Of a DNA stretch of 33,085 nt, positions 1-8,895 are shown piece by piece; position 1 is the first letter of the stretch; each line of letters opens with the position of its first letter. The position numbers were made by a program, and so were the translations under genes. The notes beneath the pieces were generated by a model that did not search any database, was not told the DNA's origin, and was given only the letters and a program-made list of their open reading frames with translations. Origin of the DNA: Gemmatimonadota bacterium (lineage in GTDB: Bacteria; Gemmatimonadota; Gemmatimonadetes; Gemmatimonadales; Gemmatimonadaceae); contig JACREJ010000041.1 in NCBI GenBank assembly GCA_016218305.1, positions 1 through 33,085 of the forward strand, written 5' to 3'.

Positions 1-76
1 CACCCATCACCCATCACCCATCACCCATCTCCCATCACCCATCACCCATCACCCATCTCCCATCTCCCATCTCCCA
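1..76. repeat. Heptamer tandem repeat arm (CCCATCA / CCCATCT)
   Basis: The first 76 bases are a near-perfect run of 7-bp units, CCCATCA or CCCATCT, and continue beyond the left edge. The run ends inside the stop codon of the E1 gene: the TCA at 77-79 is part of the last unit. The same heptamer on the opposite strand forms the left arm of the palindrome at 6274-6457, so this is probably one arm of a similar element whose partner lies outside the window. No protein signal is seen here; short translations across it are low-complexity. Confidence 0.9.
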
Positions 77-2188
<2,112 letters not shown>

Positions 2189-2337
2189 GGGTTGGGGCAG
2201 TCGGGGGCCAGCGGGGCCTGGTCGGCCGGGTAACCCTGCAAAATAGCCCCGACGATGGGGGAGGGGGAGCTACTCCCTTGACGAAGCGCCCGCCGAATTG
2301 AATTTCTGCGGACCTTCCCGCTCCCCGAGGCCCCCTG

Positions 2338-3012
2338 ATGCGCTCCGCCGAACTCCTCGCCTGTCTCCTCATTGCGGCACCGCTGGCCGCGCAGACCGCC
2401 GCGACCCAGACCCCCGCCGCGCCGTCCGGATGGCAGTGGCGCCTGGATACCCCTGGCCGCATCGCCAACGCCCCGAACGCTGCCGCGACCGATTCGACGT
2501 TCCGCTTCGAGAACATGGCGCCGGGCTGGCATGTCACCATGGGTCCTGGCGGCTTCCTGTACGATACGGCCCACACGGCCAGCGGGCGGTTCGCGGTGCA
2601 GGCCGAGATGATCCTGTTCCCGAGTTCGACGAACGACGAGTTTGGGCTCTTCATCGGCGGCCGCGACAGCGGGCCCGGCGGCGAGTCGGTTTCGTGGTTC
2701 GTGGTGCGACGCGACGGACAGGCCGGCGTCTTTGCGTTCAGCGACGGCCAGATGCGCCCCGTCAGCGATTGGGCCCCGCGCGAGGGGATCAAGCCCCCGG
2801 CCGCCGACGGCACCGCGCGCACCGTGGTGCGCGTGCTCGCCGAGCCAGACTCGGTGCGGTACTTCGTGGACGGCACCCGCGTCGGGGCCTGGCCGCGCTC
2901 CGCCCTGCCGGTGGACGGCGTGTACGGGTTCCGCATCGGCCGCGGCACCAACATGCACATCACGAACCTCGACATCACGCGCCGCCACGCGCCGTATCCG
3001 GCGCGCCGGTGA
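2338..3012 (+). CDS. Secreted protein of unknown function, possible jelly-roll (DUF1080/LamG-like) fold
   Basis: This 224-residue protein has a typical Sec signal peptide (MRSAELLACLLIAAPLAAQ, cleavage near residue 20). The mature part alternates beta-strand-like segments with conserved Trp, Phe and Gly, including FRFENMAPGWHVTMGPGG, WFVVRRDGQAGVF, VRYFVDGTRVGAW and a final VDGVYGFRIGRGTNMHITNLDI. This layout is typical of concanavalin-like sandwich domains that follow the 3-keto-disaccharide hydrolase (DUF1080) or laminin-G pattern. The family assignment is an inference by pattern only, and no catalytic residues are evident. The gene is divergent from the E1 gene. A TTGACG at 2278-2283 could be a -35 box, but the matching -10 is poor. 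Confidence 0.8.
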   Translation: MRSAELLACLLIAAPLAAQTAATQTPAAPSGWQWRLDTPGRIANAPNAAATDSTFRFENMAPGWHVTMGPGGFLYDTAHTASGRFAVQAEMILFPSSTNDEFGLFIGGRDSGPGGESVSWFVVRRDGQAGVFAFSDGQMRPVSDWAPREGIKPPAADGTARTVVRVLAEPDSVRYFVDGTRVGAWPRSALPVDGVYGFRIGRGTNMHITNLDITRRHAPYPARR

Positions 3013-3080
3013 CACTCCAGTGGTACGCGTGCGGCGTCGGCATCAGCGGCGCCGCGCTCCCGCGTTCGGCGCCGAGGCAG

Positions 3081-3086
3081 TAGCGT
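3081..3086 (+). promoter_or_regulatory. Candidate -10 box for a leaderless transcript
   Basis: TAGCGT fits the TANNNT core of a -10 hexamer and lies exactly 6 nt before the ATG at 3093, so transcription would begin at or next to the start codon. No Shine-Dalgarno is present in front of this ATG. The same arrangement is seen before the DEAD-box gene. No clear -35 box was found. Confidence 0.4.
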
Positions 3087-3092
3087 TGTGGC

Positions 3093-3485
3093 ATGCCGAG
3101 CAAGGGACGCGCGTACCGCACCGTGGAAGTCGAGGGTTTCGAGGTCCTCATCGGCAAGGCGGCCACGGACAACGACCACCTCACGCTGAAGGTGGCCAAG
3201 CCGCACGATTTGTGGCTGCATGTCGCCGCGGTACCGGGGAGCCACGTGGTCGTGCGCAATCCTGACAAGCTCCCGGAGATTCCCAAGCCGGTCGTCGAGC
3301 GCGCCGCGGAGTACGCCGCGTACTACAGCAAGGCGCGCGAGGCCCGCGGCAAGGTGGAGGTGCACGTCTGCTGGGCGAGTGACGTGCGCAAGGAGCGCGG
3401 ATCGCCGGCGGGCGAAGTGCAGCTGCGGCGCTGGGACAAGGTCAAGGTCTATCCGCGGGCGCTGGCGGAGGCGGATGATGAATAA
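3093..3485 (+). CDS. Stand-alone NFACT-R (DUF814) domain protein
   Basis: The 130-residue product is essentially one NFACT-R domain, the RNA-binding C-terminal module of RqcH/Rqc2/NEMF and fibronectin-binding proteins. Visible hallmarks are VLIGKAATDNDHLTLKVA (family pattern GRNxxxND.L), the HDLWLHV block followed by GSHVVVRN (family: DxWlHvkxxpGSHvvir), an AAxYAAYYSKAR helix, and a VKVYPRAL end. Larger RqcH proteins carry NFACT-N, HhH and coiled-coil regions before this; none is encoded here. In the known system RqcH binds the 50S subunit with peptidyl-tRNA and recruits alanyl-tRNA for Ala-tailing; whether the single-domain form takes part is unknown. The last 8 bases overlap the next gene, suggesting co-transcription. 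Confidence 0.85.
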   Translation: MPSKGRAYRTVEVEGFEVLIGKAATDNDHLTLKVAKPHDLWLHVAAVPGSHVVVRNPDKLPEIPKPVVERAAEYAAYYSKAREARGKVEVHVCWASDVRKERGSPAGEVQLRRWDKVKVYPRALAEADDE

Positions 3486-4518
3486 GTATCAAATGGCTAC
3501 TATATTGTGCCGCGTGGTGTTGCTCGCGGCCGTCGCCGGATGCGGCGCGCCGCCGGGGCGGGCGCCGTCACCGCAGTCGCCGGGCGCACGCCCAGCGCCG
3601 CCTCTCGAAGCAGCGACGCCTGCGCCCGCCGTGGGGACGACCCCTGCGCCCGCCCCCGCGCCGCCGCCCGCGATGATGCCGCAGAACCCGTCGCCGATGC
3701 AGGAGCGCACGCGCACGCACGAGCGCCTCGAGCAGCGCCGCCAGCTCATTGGCGTCAACCTCCCGATCGACAGCCTCCTCCCCGGGCCGATCGAGGTGTT
3801 CATCCCTCAGCGCGCGCTCACCGCGGATTCGGCGCCGCTGCTGATTCACCTCATGGGGCCCACGTGGGTGCCGCGGCGCGCGATCGCCACGATGGAGCGC
3901 CCGGTGATCGTGGCGGCCGCCTACTTCGGCAGCGGATCGGCCACCTACGCCCGCCCGTTTGCGCGCGACACGCTGCTCTACGCGCTGATGCTCGATACCA
4001 TCAAGGCGCGCATCGCGCAGGTCACCGGCGCGCCCCGCATTGCCGGCGTCTACCTGAGTGGCTGGAGCGCCGGGTACGGCGCCATCCGCGAGATCCTGCG
4101 GCGCCCGGAGTACCTGCCGCTGGTGGATGGCGTGCTCCTCCTCGACGGCATCCACACGGGCTACATCCCCGAGCGCAAGCCGCTGGCCGACGGCGGCGTG
4201 CTCGACACCACCGGGCTCACGCCGTTCTCCGATTTCGCGCGGCTCGCCGCCGCCGGCAGCAAGCGCTTCGTCATCACGCACACCGAGATCTTCCCCGGCA
4301 CATTCGCCAGCACCACGGAATGCACCGACTGGGTGCTCGACGCGCTCGGCCTCAAGCGCGTGCCGGTGCTGGAGTGGGGGCCAATGGGCACGCAGCTGCT
4401 CAGTCGCACGCGCAAGGGTCGCTTTGAGGCGCTCGGCTTCGCGGGCAATTCCGCCCCCGATCACGTGGACCTGCTGCACGGCATGGCGGCGTTCGTGGAC
4501 CGCCTGCTCGCACCGTAA
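3478..4518 (+). CDS. Alpha/beta hydrolase-like lipoprotein
   Basis: The start was set at the second of two adjacent ATGs because GGAGG at 3467-3471 lies 6 nt upstream of it; the first ATG (3475) is too close. The 346-residue protein begins with a lipoprotein signal whose lipobox is VAGC, Cys22 being the acylation site, followed by a Pro/Ala-rich linker to about residue 75. The rest looks like an alpha/beta hydrolase: a nucleophile elbow GWSAGYG with Ser197, a following strand VDGVLLLDGIH, and a late His in PDHVDLLHG. No specific substrate family is recognised. It probably sits on a membrane facing the periplasm. It overlaps the NFACT-R gene and is 13 nt from the next hydrolase gene. Confidence 0.85.
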   Translation: MNKYQMATILCRVVLLAAVAGCGAPPGRAPSPQSPGARPAPPLEAATPAPAVGTTPAPAPAPPPAMMPQNPSPMQERTRTHERLEQRRQLIGVNLPIDSLLPGPIEVFIPQRALTADSAPLLIHLMGPTWVPRRAIATMERPVIVAAAYFGSGSATYARPFARDTLLYALMLDTIKARIAQVTGAPRIAGVYLSGWSAGYGAIREILRRPEYLPLVDGVLLLDGIHTGYIPERKPLADGGVLDTTGLTPFSDFARLAAAGSKRFVITHTEIFPGTFASTTECTDWVLDALGLKRVPVLEWGPMGTQLLSRTRKGRFEALGFAGNSAPDHVDLLHGMAAFVDRLLAP

Positions 4519-4531
4519 GTCGGAGTTTCGC

Positions 4532-5590
4532 ATGCACACAACTCGCCTGATCTTCGCGCTCTCGATCTGCGCCCTCACGGCTGGCGCCCAGGGCGCGCAG
4601 GGTGACTTCGTCGCCCGCGACTTCCGCTTCGCCACCGGCGAGGTGCTTCCTGAACTGCGGCTTCACTACACCACGCTCGGCGTGCCGCGGCGCGATGCCG
4701 CCGGCGTGGTGCGGAACGCCGTGATGATCCTGCATGGCACCGGCGGGTCGGGACGGTCGTTCCTCACGCCCACGTACGCTGGCGGCCTCTTCGGGCCGGG
4801 CCAACTGCTCGACACGACGCGGTTCTACATCGTGCTCCCCGATGGCATCGGGCACGGCGGTTCGAGCAAGCCGAGCGACGGACTGCGCGCGAAGTTCCCG
4901 CGCTACACCTACGACGACATGGTGCGCGCCCAGCACCTGCTGCTCACGCAGGGACTGGGCGTGAACCACCTGCGCTTCATCATGGGCACGTCGATGGGGT
5001 GCATGCACGCCTGGGTCTGGGGGTACACGTATCCCGAGTTCGCCGACGGGCTGGTGCCGCTCGCCTGTGTGCCGGCGGCGATCGTCGGACGCAACCGGAT
5101 GATGCGCAAGATGATGATGGACAACATCAGGACCGATCCGGAATACAGGAACGGCGAGTACACGTCGCAGCCGCGCGGACTGCTTGGCGCGCTGCAGCTG
5201 CTGTACATGATGGGGAGCTCACCCCTGCTGCAGCACCAGCAGGCGCCGACGCGCGATGCCGCCGATTCGGTGATCACGGCCTATCTCGCGGCGCGGTTCC
5301 GCGCGACCGACGCCAACGACATGGTCTACCAGTTCGATTCGTCGCGCGAGTACGATCCGTCGTCGCATCTCGGGCGCATTACGGCGCCGGTGCTCGCCGT
5401 CAACTCGGCCGACGATCAGGTCAACCCGCCGGAGCTTGGCCTGATGGAGCGACTGATGCCGCAGGTGGCGAAGGGGCGGTTCATCCTGCTGCCCATCACA
5501 CCGCAGACGCGCGGCCACGGCACCCATTCGCTGCCGGCCGTCTGGGGACACCTGCTGGGCGATTTTCTGAAGGAACTGCCGGAGCGGTAG
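4532..5590 (+). CDS. Secreted alpha/beta hydrolase, MetX-like (homoserine acetyltransferase superfamily)
   Basis: This 352-residue protein starts with a signal peptide (MHTTRLIFALSICALTAGAQ, cleavage about residue 20-23). The core follows the MetX-like pattern: LRLHYTTLG, ILHGTGGSG, LPDGIGHGGSSKPS, a nucleophile elbow MGTSMGCMHAW with Ser154, an acid in NSADDQVNPPE and a catalytic His near RGHGTHS. True homoserine O-acetyltransferases are cytoplasmic and have a GGSMGG-type elbow. Export and the altered elbow argue for a general esterase or acyl hydrolase of that fold rather than methionine synthesis. It follows the lipoprotein hydrolase by 13 nt on the same strand, so the two likely share a transcript. 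Confidence 0.88.
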   Translation: MHTTRLIFALSICALTAGAQGAQGDFVARDFRFATGEVLPELRLHYTTLGVPRRDAAGVVRNAVMILHGTGGSGRSFLTPTYAGGLFGPGQLLDTTRFYIVLPDGIGHGGSSKPSDGLRAKFPRYTYDDMVRAQHLLLTQGLGVNHLRFIMGTSMGCMHAWVWGYTYPEFADGLVPLACVPAAIVGRNRMMRKMMMDNIRTDPEYRNGEYTSQPRGLLGALQLLYMMGSSPLLQHQQAPTRDAADSVITAYLAARFRATDANDMVYQFDSSREYDPSSHLGRITAPVLAVNSADDQVNPPELGLMERLMPQVAKGRFILLPITPQTRGHGTHSLPAVWGHLLGDFLKELPER

Positions 5591-5669
5591 CGCAGCGCGC
5601 GTCGTGGGATCGCCGGGGGCGCGTTGCGGACCTCTTGCGGTGACACGTGTTACGAAGCAAATCTCTGTG

Positions 5670-5854
5670 CGTCCATTAGACGAAAGCTGGTTCCCGCGAG
5701 GGAGCCCCCCCGTCATGGAGGAAGATGGCCGTTCCGCACGGACAGCCTATCCAGCGACGACATCCGCGTCCATCTGAGGACGCGCGCTGGAGCCTCCTCC
5801 CCATCAGCCACGCCCCGCTCGGGATCTCTGTCCCGGTGCGGGGCGTCGTCTTTT
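5670..5854 (+). ncRNA. Candidate structured RNA upstream of HNH gene
   Basis: Nothing here looks coding, but nearly every segment pairs locally. Helices found by eye: CGTC 5670-5673 with GACG 5679-5682; GGTTCCC 5689-5695 with GGGAGCC 5700-5706 closed by a GCGA (GNRA) tetraloop; a closing stem GGAGGA 5717-5722 with TCCTCC 5795-5800 enclosing two arms. The first arm is GGC 5727-5729 with GCC 5745-5747, extended by a short inner stem. The second arm is TCCAGCG 5750-5756 with CGCTGGA 5785-5791, stacked on CGCGTCC 5765-5771 with GGACGCG 5778-5784 across an 8-nt bulge. A terminator-like hairpin follows at 5810-5846. The whole forms a three-way junction plus flanking hairpins. It could be a cis-regulatory leader for the HNH gene or an independent small RNA. 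It does not match any riboswitch consensus I know. Confidence 0.55.
5810..5854 (+). terminator. Intrinsic terminator-like hairpin just before the HNH gene
   Basis: ACGCCCCGC at 5810-5818 pairs perfectly with GCGGGGCGT at 5838-5846. Inside it CGGGA 5820-5824 pairs with TCCCG 5831-5835. The stem is followed by CGTCTTTT (5847-5854). Its U-rich end lies only 13 nt before the HNH start codon, so HNH transcripts that begin upstream must read through it. This is the geometry of an attenuator, or of the 3' end of an RNA that lies directly next to its ORF. Confidence 0.7.
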
Positions 5855-5867
5855 CCGGCGAGGTTCA

Positions 5868-6269
5868 ATGTCTCATCGGAGTCTCTACCGGTTCGCGCTT
5901 GCCCGTTCACCTCGTGGCCTGGCCCGCCGTCACGATCACGGCGTCCCCCACCAGAAGCGCCACGTCAAGCGCGCCACCTTCCGTGACTGTGGCCGCCGCT
6001 GTGTCTATTGTGCGGCCCGTCTGGGACTGGAGGCCGCGACACTCGACCATGTGATCCCGCTGTCGCGCGGAGGCAATCACGCGCCGGGCAACCTCGTGGC
6101 GGCGTGCCTCAACTGCAATCAGCTGAAGGGATCAATGCTCCCCGTGGAGTTCTTCACCCGCTATCCGTGGGCGGGGCAGAACTTCATGCGCTACGCGCGT
6201 GCGGCGCATCGGAGCGTCAAGCGCGGCGCGCGGCGGGCGGTGAGTCTGGCGTACGCGGAGGCAGCGTAG
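5868..6269 (+). CDS. Small HNH endonuclease-family protein
   Basis: This 133-residue protein is a single HNH (beta-beta-alpha metal) domain with flanking basic helices. It shows a zinc-knuckle pair C45-x2-C48 and C80-x2-C83, the core Asp60-His61 in DHVIPLSRGG, Asn75 in GNLVAACLNC, and Asn84 with Lys87 in NCNQLKG. This is the McrA-like stand-alone HNH type common in bacterial chromosomes and usually of unknown function. There is no RuvC, PLMP or other IscB/Cas9 segment. The N-terminal 35 residues are Arg/His-rich, and a basic tail follows residue 105, suggesting nucleic acid binding. AGG at 5861-5863 is a weak ribosome site 4 nt before the ATG. The upstream structured RNA suggests post-transcriptional control. 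Confidence 0.88.
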   Translation: MSHRSLYRFALARSPRGLARRHDHGVPHQKRHVKRATFRDCGRRCVYCAARLGLEAATLDHVIPLSRGGNHAPGNLVAACLNCNQLKGSMLPVEFFTRYPWAGQNFMRYARAAHRSVKRGARRAVSLAYAEAA

Positions 6270-6273
6270 GGGC

Positions 6274-6457
6274 AGATGGGAGATGGGAGATGGGAGATGG
6301 GAGATGGGAGATAGGAGATGGGAGATGGGAGATGGGAGATGGGAGATCGACGTCCCGAATCCCAGAGACAAAGTGGCGGCGCGTGCTGGAGCTTCGGCTC
6401 CGGCGTGCGTCGCCTCTTCCTCATCATCTCCCATCTCCCATCTCCCGTCTCCCATCT
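6274..6457. repeat. Palindromic element with heptamer-repeat arms
   Basis: Ten units of AGATGGG (one variant AGATAGG at 6309-6315) run from 6274 to 6343. The complementary unit CCCATCT occurs four times from 6430 to 6457 (one unit reads CCCGTCT). Between the arms lies an 18-bp stem with a TTCG loop at 6375-6414. The element fills the space between the convergent HNH and methyltransferase genes and reaches into the 3' end of the latter. The left-end array at 1-76 uses the same unit. It probably acts as a bidirectional 3'-end structure; mobility is not evident. Confidence 0.88.
6375..6414. terminator. Strong UUCG hairpin, probable bidirectional terminator core
   Basis: Two 18-nt arms (6375-6392 and 6397-6414) pair along their full length, with a few G-T wobbles, around a TTCG loop closed by C-G, the most stable tetraloop type. 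It sits between convergent genes. No proper T-run follows on either side, so factor-independent termination is plausible but not certain. Confidence 0.55.
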
Positions 6458-7284
6458 TCCGCCCGGAGGAGCATCTCCTTCCGCTCCAATCCCCACGCAT
6501 ACCCGCCGAGTCCACCGCTCTTGCGAATGACGCGATGGCAGGGGATGAGCAGGCTCACGGGATTCCGTCCGACGGCACTGCCCACGGCACGCGCCGCCGC
6601 CGGCTGGCCGATGGCATCGGCGATCTCCTCGTAGGTCGTCACGCAACCGGGGGCGATGCCGAGCAGGGCCGTCCACACCTTGAGCTGGAAGTTGGTTCCG
6701 CGCACGTGCAGGGCGAGCGGACCGGAGGGTGTGCCGAGCGCACCGAGGGCCTGCCGCGCCGCCTTGCGGGTGCGGGCGGTGGACTGGACGAGTGTGGCAG
6801 CCGGCCATTCGGCGCGCAGTCGCGCGACGGCGGCGCGGCGATCGGCGGCGGAGTCGGCGAACTGAATCGAGCAGATGCCGAGCGGCGTCACGGCGACCAG
6901 CGCCGTCCCCAACGGCGACTCGTGGAATCCCCAGGCAATCTCGACGCCGTCCCCGCCGCGGCGCACCTGGCCGGGGGTCATCGCTTCGGCGTGCACGATG
7001 AGCTCGTGCAAGCGCGATGGATTGGAAAGCCCGGCGTCGAGCGTGGTCGGAAGCGCCGCCCGGTGGTCGCGTAGCAGAGAACGGGCGAACTGCGCCGTGG
7101 CCTGCTGCAGGAATCGCTTGGGGCTGATCCCCACCCAGCGCGTGAAGAGCCGCTGGACGTGCGATTCACTGAGCCCCACATGCCGCGCGACGTCCGCCAG
7201 CGAGGGCTGGTCGCGCCAGTGCGCCTCGAGGTACCGGATGGCGCGCGCGATGCGTTCGTACTCCGTCGTGCTCGTTCGCAGCAT
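6424..7284 (-). CDS. AraC-type HTH fused to methylated-DNA-protein-cysteine methyltransferase (Ada-like)
   Basis: The protein repairs O6-alkylguanine by transferring the alkyl group to a Cys, and its HTH suggests it also regulates genes. With the start at 7284 it has 286 residues. An AraC-type helix-turn-helix lies at about 10-80 (PSLADVARHVGLSESHVQRLFTRWVG, shown here only as its most typical segment SESHVQRLFTRWVG), and the methyltransferase catalytic domain ends the protein with the active-site PCHRV, Cys249. The N-terminal zinc/phosphotriester domain of E. coli Ada is absent. An upstream ATG at 7302 is possible; neither has a good ribosome site. The last residues (REMGDGR) are translated from the heptamer repeat, so the normal C-terminus has been extended by the element. 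Confidence 0.9.
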   Translation of the reverse strand: MLRTSTTEYERIARAIRYLEAHWRDQPSLADVARHVGLSESHVQRLFTRWVGISPKRFLQQATAQFARSLLRDHRAALPTTLDAGLSNPSRLHELIVHAEAMTPGQVRRGGDGVEIAWGFHESPLGTALVAVTPLGICSIQFADSAADRRAAVARLRAEWPAATLVQSTARTRKAARQALGALGTPSGPLALHVRGTNFQLKVWTALLGIAPGCVTTYEEIADAIGQPAAARAVGSAVGRNPVSLLIPCHRVIRKSGGLGGYAWGLERKEMLLRAEDGRREMGDGR

Positions 7285-7443
7285 GCAATGAATTGAACCC
7301 ATCGGCGTGAAAATGGCGACACACGTCGCGGCACCCCTCGTCATCTTGGCGGCGTGAACCACGCGACAGGGTCATAGCGCCGCCATCCTTGGCCCCGCGA
7401 TCGCCTGGTTCGTGAACCGACCACGAACCCGGGAAACGCGATC

Positions 7444-8409
7444 ATGACGAATACACAGACGATTCGGACGGCGCGCGCCGCAGCTGGCGCCATGCTGTTC
7501 CTGCTCATGGCGGCTTGCTCTGATGCGCCGTCATCCCCACCGCCCGTCGCGGCGACGAGGCCTGACAGCCGCGTGGCCGACGAGCCAGGCCCTGTGGAGC
7601 TGCTGCCGATCAGGTCCCGCATTGTCGCCGACGGGATGGATGCATCGAAGCTCGAGTACGCCACGCCGGCGAGCGACGGCGTGGCGCAGGTCAGTGGATG
7701 GCGCATGGAGGGCGCGCTGCCTGCGGCCAACGCCGTGGTTGCGCTGCGTGTCCGCGGCCGCGTCGCGAATGTCCCCGCACGACTTCGGCCTACGCGCCTG
7801 ACGCTGCGCCTGCCGGACGGTCGCGTCGCGGTGGTCACGCGTGAGACAGCGCCGGATGGCACCCCCACGGAGATGCGCGTGCAGGTTGGGGCCGACGAGT
7901 TCCGCTGGGCGCGCAAATGGACGACGACACGGGGAACGGTGACGCTCCGCGAAAGCGTCGTCGAAAGCCGCCGGAGCGGCCGCCTGATGACAAGCACGAT
8001 GATCGCGCTCGGGCCGCCGCAATTCTCGATGCAATCAGCCGCCCGGCTCGAGCGGGCGAACACGGCGCCGCTGCGGCGCTACGCCGCGCGATTCGGGTCC
8101 ATTGCGGGAAAGGTCTTGCTCCCGCGCGCGGCGCTTGCCCAGTCGGAGGACTACGGCAAGGCCTGCAATGCGGCGGCGACGTCGCTTTCGAATGCCTGGA
8201 CGATGTGGCGCCTCTCGATGGTGTCGTGGAGTGTCGCCCTGGCGTCGGGAAGCCTAACCGCGATTGTGGGCGCCACGACGGCCCTCTTCGCCGCGAGCGC
8301 GAACGTGGATAATGCCGAGGCGGCGTATCTCGACTGCTACGTCGCGGCGATGAAGGCCGGCGTGCCCGATCAGTACGTTGCGCAACCGCCGGTGGCGGAC
8401 GAGTACTAG
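7444..8409 (+). CDS. Lipoprotein of unknown function
   Basis: The 321-residue product has a lipoprotein signal (hydrophobic AGAMLFLLMAAC, Cys at about residue 25) followed by a Ser/Pro-rich linker. The middle (about 60-190) is strand-rich with many Arg and Val and looks like a beta-sandwich. Residues about 235-295 contain a hydrophobic, Ala-rich stretch (VSWSVALASGSLTAIVGATT) that could be membrane-inserting or a packed helical hairpin, with two Cys (CNAAAT and DCYVAAM) flanking it. No family is recognised. It is divergent from the methyltransferase gene and followed 96 nt later by a small membrane protein on the same strand. Confidence 0.72.
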   Translation: MTNTQTIRTARAAAGAMLFLLMAACSDAPSSPPPVAATRPDSRVADEPGPVELLPIRSRIVADGMDASKLEYATPASDGVAQVSGWRMEGALPAANAVVALRVRGRVANVPARLRPTRLTLRLPDGRVAVVTRETAPDGTPTEMRVQVGADEFRWARKWTTTRGTVTLRESVVESRRSGRLMTSTMIALGPPQFSMQSAARLERANTAPLRRYAARFGSIAGKVLLPRAALAQSEDYGKACNAAATSLSNAWTMWRLSMVSWSVALASGSLTAIVGATTALFAASANVDNAEAAYLDCYVAAMKAGVPDQYVAQPPVADEY

Positions 8410-8505
8410 TCCGCTGCAGCATCTGTCGTTGTGGGGTGAGCGAGCTCCAGCACGCACCGTTGCTCGCACCATTGCACGCACCCAGGATCATCGGAGGAGA
8501 AGCAG

Positions 8506-8838
8506 ATGATACGGTCGCAGCACGTCGAAAGCGGGTCCGCACTGCTCTTTGCGGGCATTCTCGCGCTCGTCATCTTCCAACCGCAATTGCGGTGGCTGTT
8601 CTGGCCAACCGTCGGCATTTCCGCGGCGGGTACACTCGGCGCGCTCTACTGGCTGTCTCCCGCCGAGCGCGCTCGCCGTGCGACAGCGGCCTGGGTCGCA
8701 CCGCTCGCGTTTCTGGTGCTGGCGGGGGTCTTCGCCTGGCTGACGCCTGGATTGACCCGTGGGCGCTCGCTGCAGCTCGCGGGCATCCTCACCGTGATCG
8801 GCGTCGTGCTGATCTGGGTCCGACGTCGGCTGACGTAG
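8506..8838 (+). CDS. Small integral membrane protein
   Basis: This 110-residue protein has four predicted membrane spans, at about 11-25, 29-50, 61-80 and 88-105, joined by short Arg-rich loops (SPAERARRAT and PGLTRGRS), and ends in RRRLT. A strong Shine-Dalgarno GGAGGAG (8493-8499) lies 6 nt before the ATG, which supports it as a real gene. No family is recognised and no catalytic or metal-binding residues stand out. It ends just before a bidirectional terminator hairpin. Confidence 0.75.
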   Translation: MIRSQHVESGSALLFAGILALVIFQPQLRWLFWPTVGISAAGTLGALYWLSPAERARRATAAWVAPLAFLVLAGVFAWLTPGLTRGRSLQLAGILTVIGVVLIWVRRRLT

Positions 8839-8843
8839 GCGTA

Positions 8844-8880
8844 CGAAACGGCCCTCGGCGTGCTGCCGAGGGCCGTTTCG
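8844..8880. terminator. Bidirectional intrinsic terminator
   Basis: A perfect 16-bp stem (8844-8859 with 8865-8880) encloses the 5-nt loop GTGCT. Its outer part is CGAAAC/GTTTCG, so each strand ends in a short T-run. It lies between the convergent membrane-protein gene and nadE and can serve both. Confidence 0.88.
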
Positions 8881-8895
8881 CGTCGACTCGAGTCG

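Noticed and set aside
5670..6269. An IscB/omega-RNA type RNA-guided nuclease
   Set aside because: The protein is only an HNH domain of 133 residues. RuvC motifs, the PLMP domain and the bridge helix are absent, so no IscB system can be claimed.
6274..6457. A CRISPR array
   Set aside because: The units are 7 bp in direct contact with no spacers; there are no cas genes.
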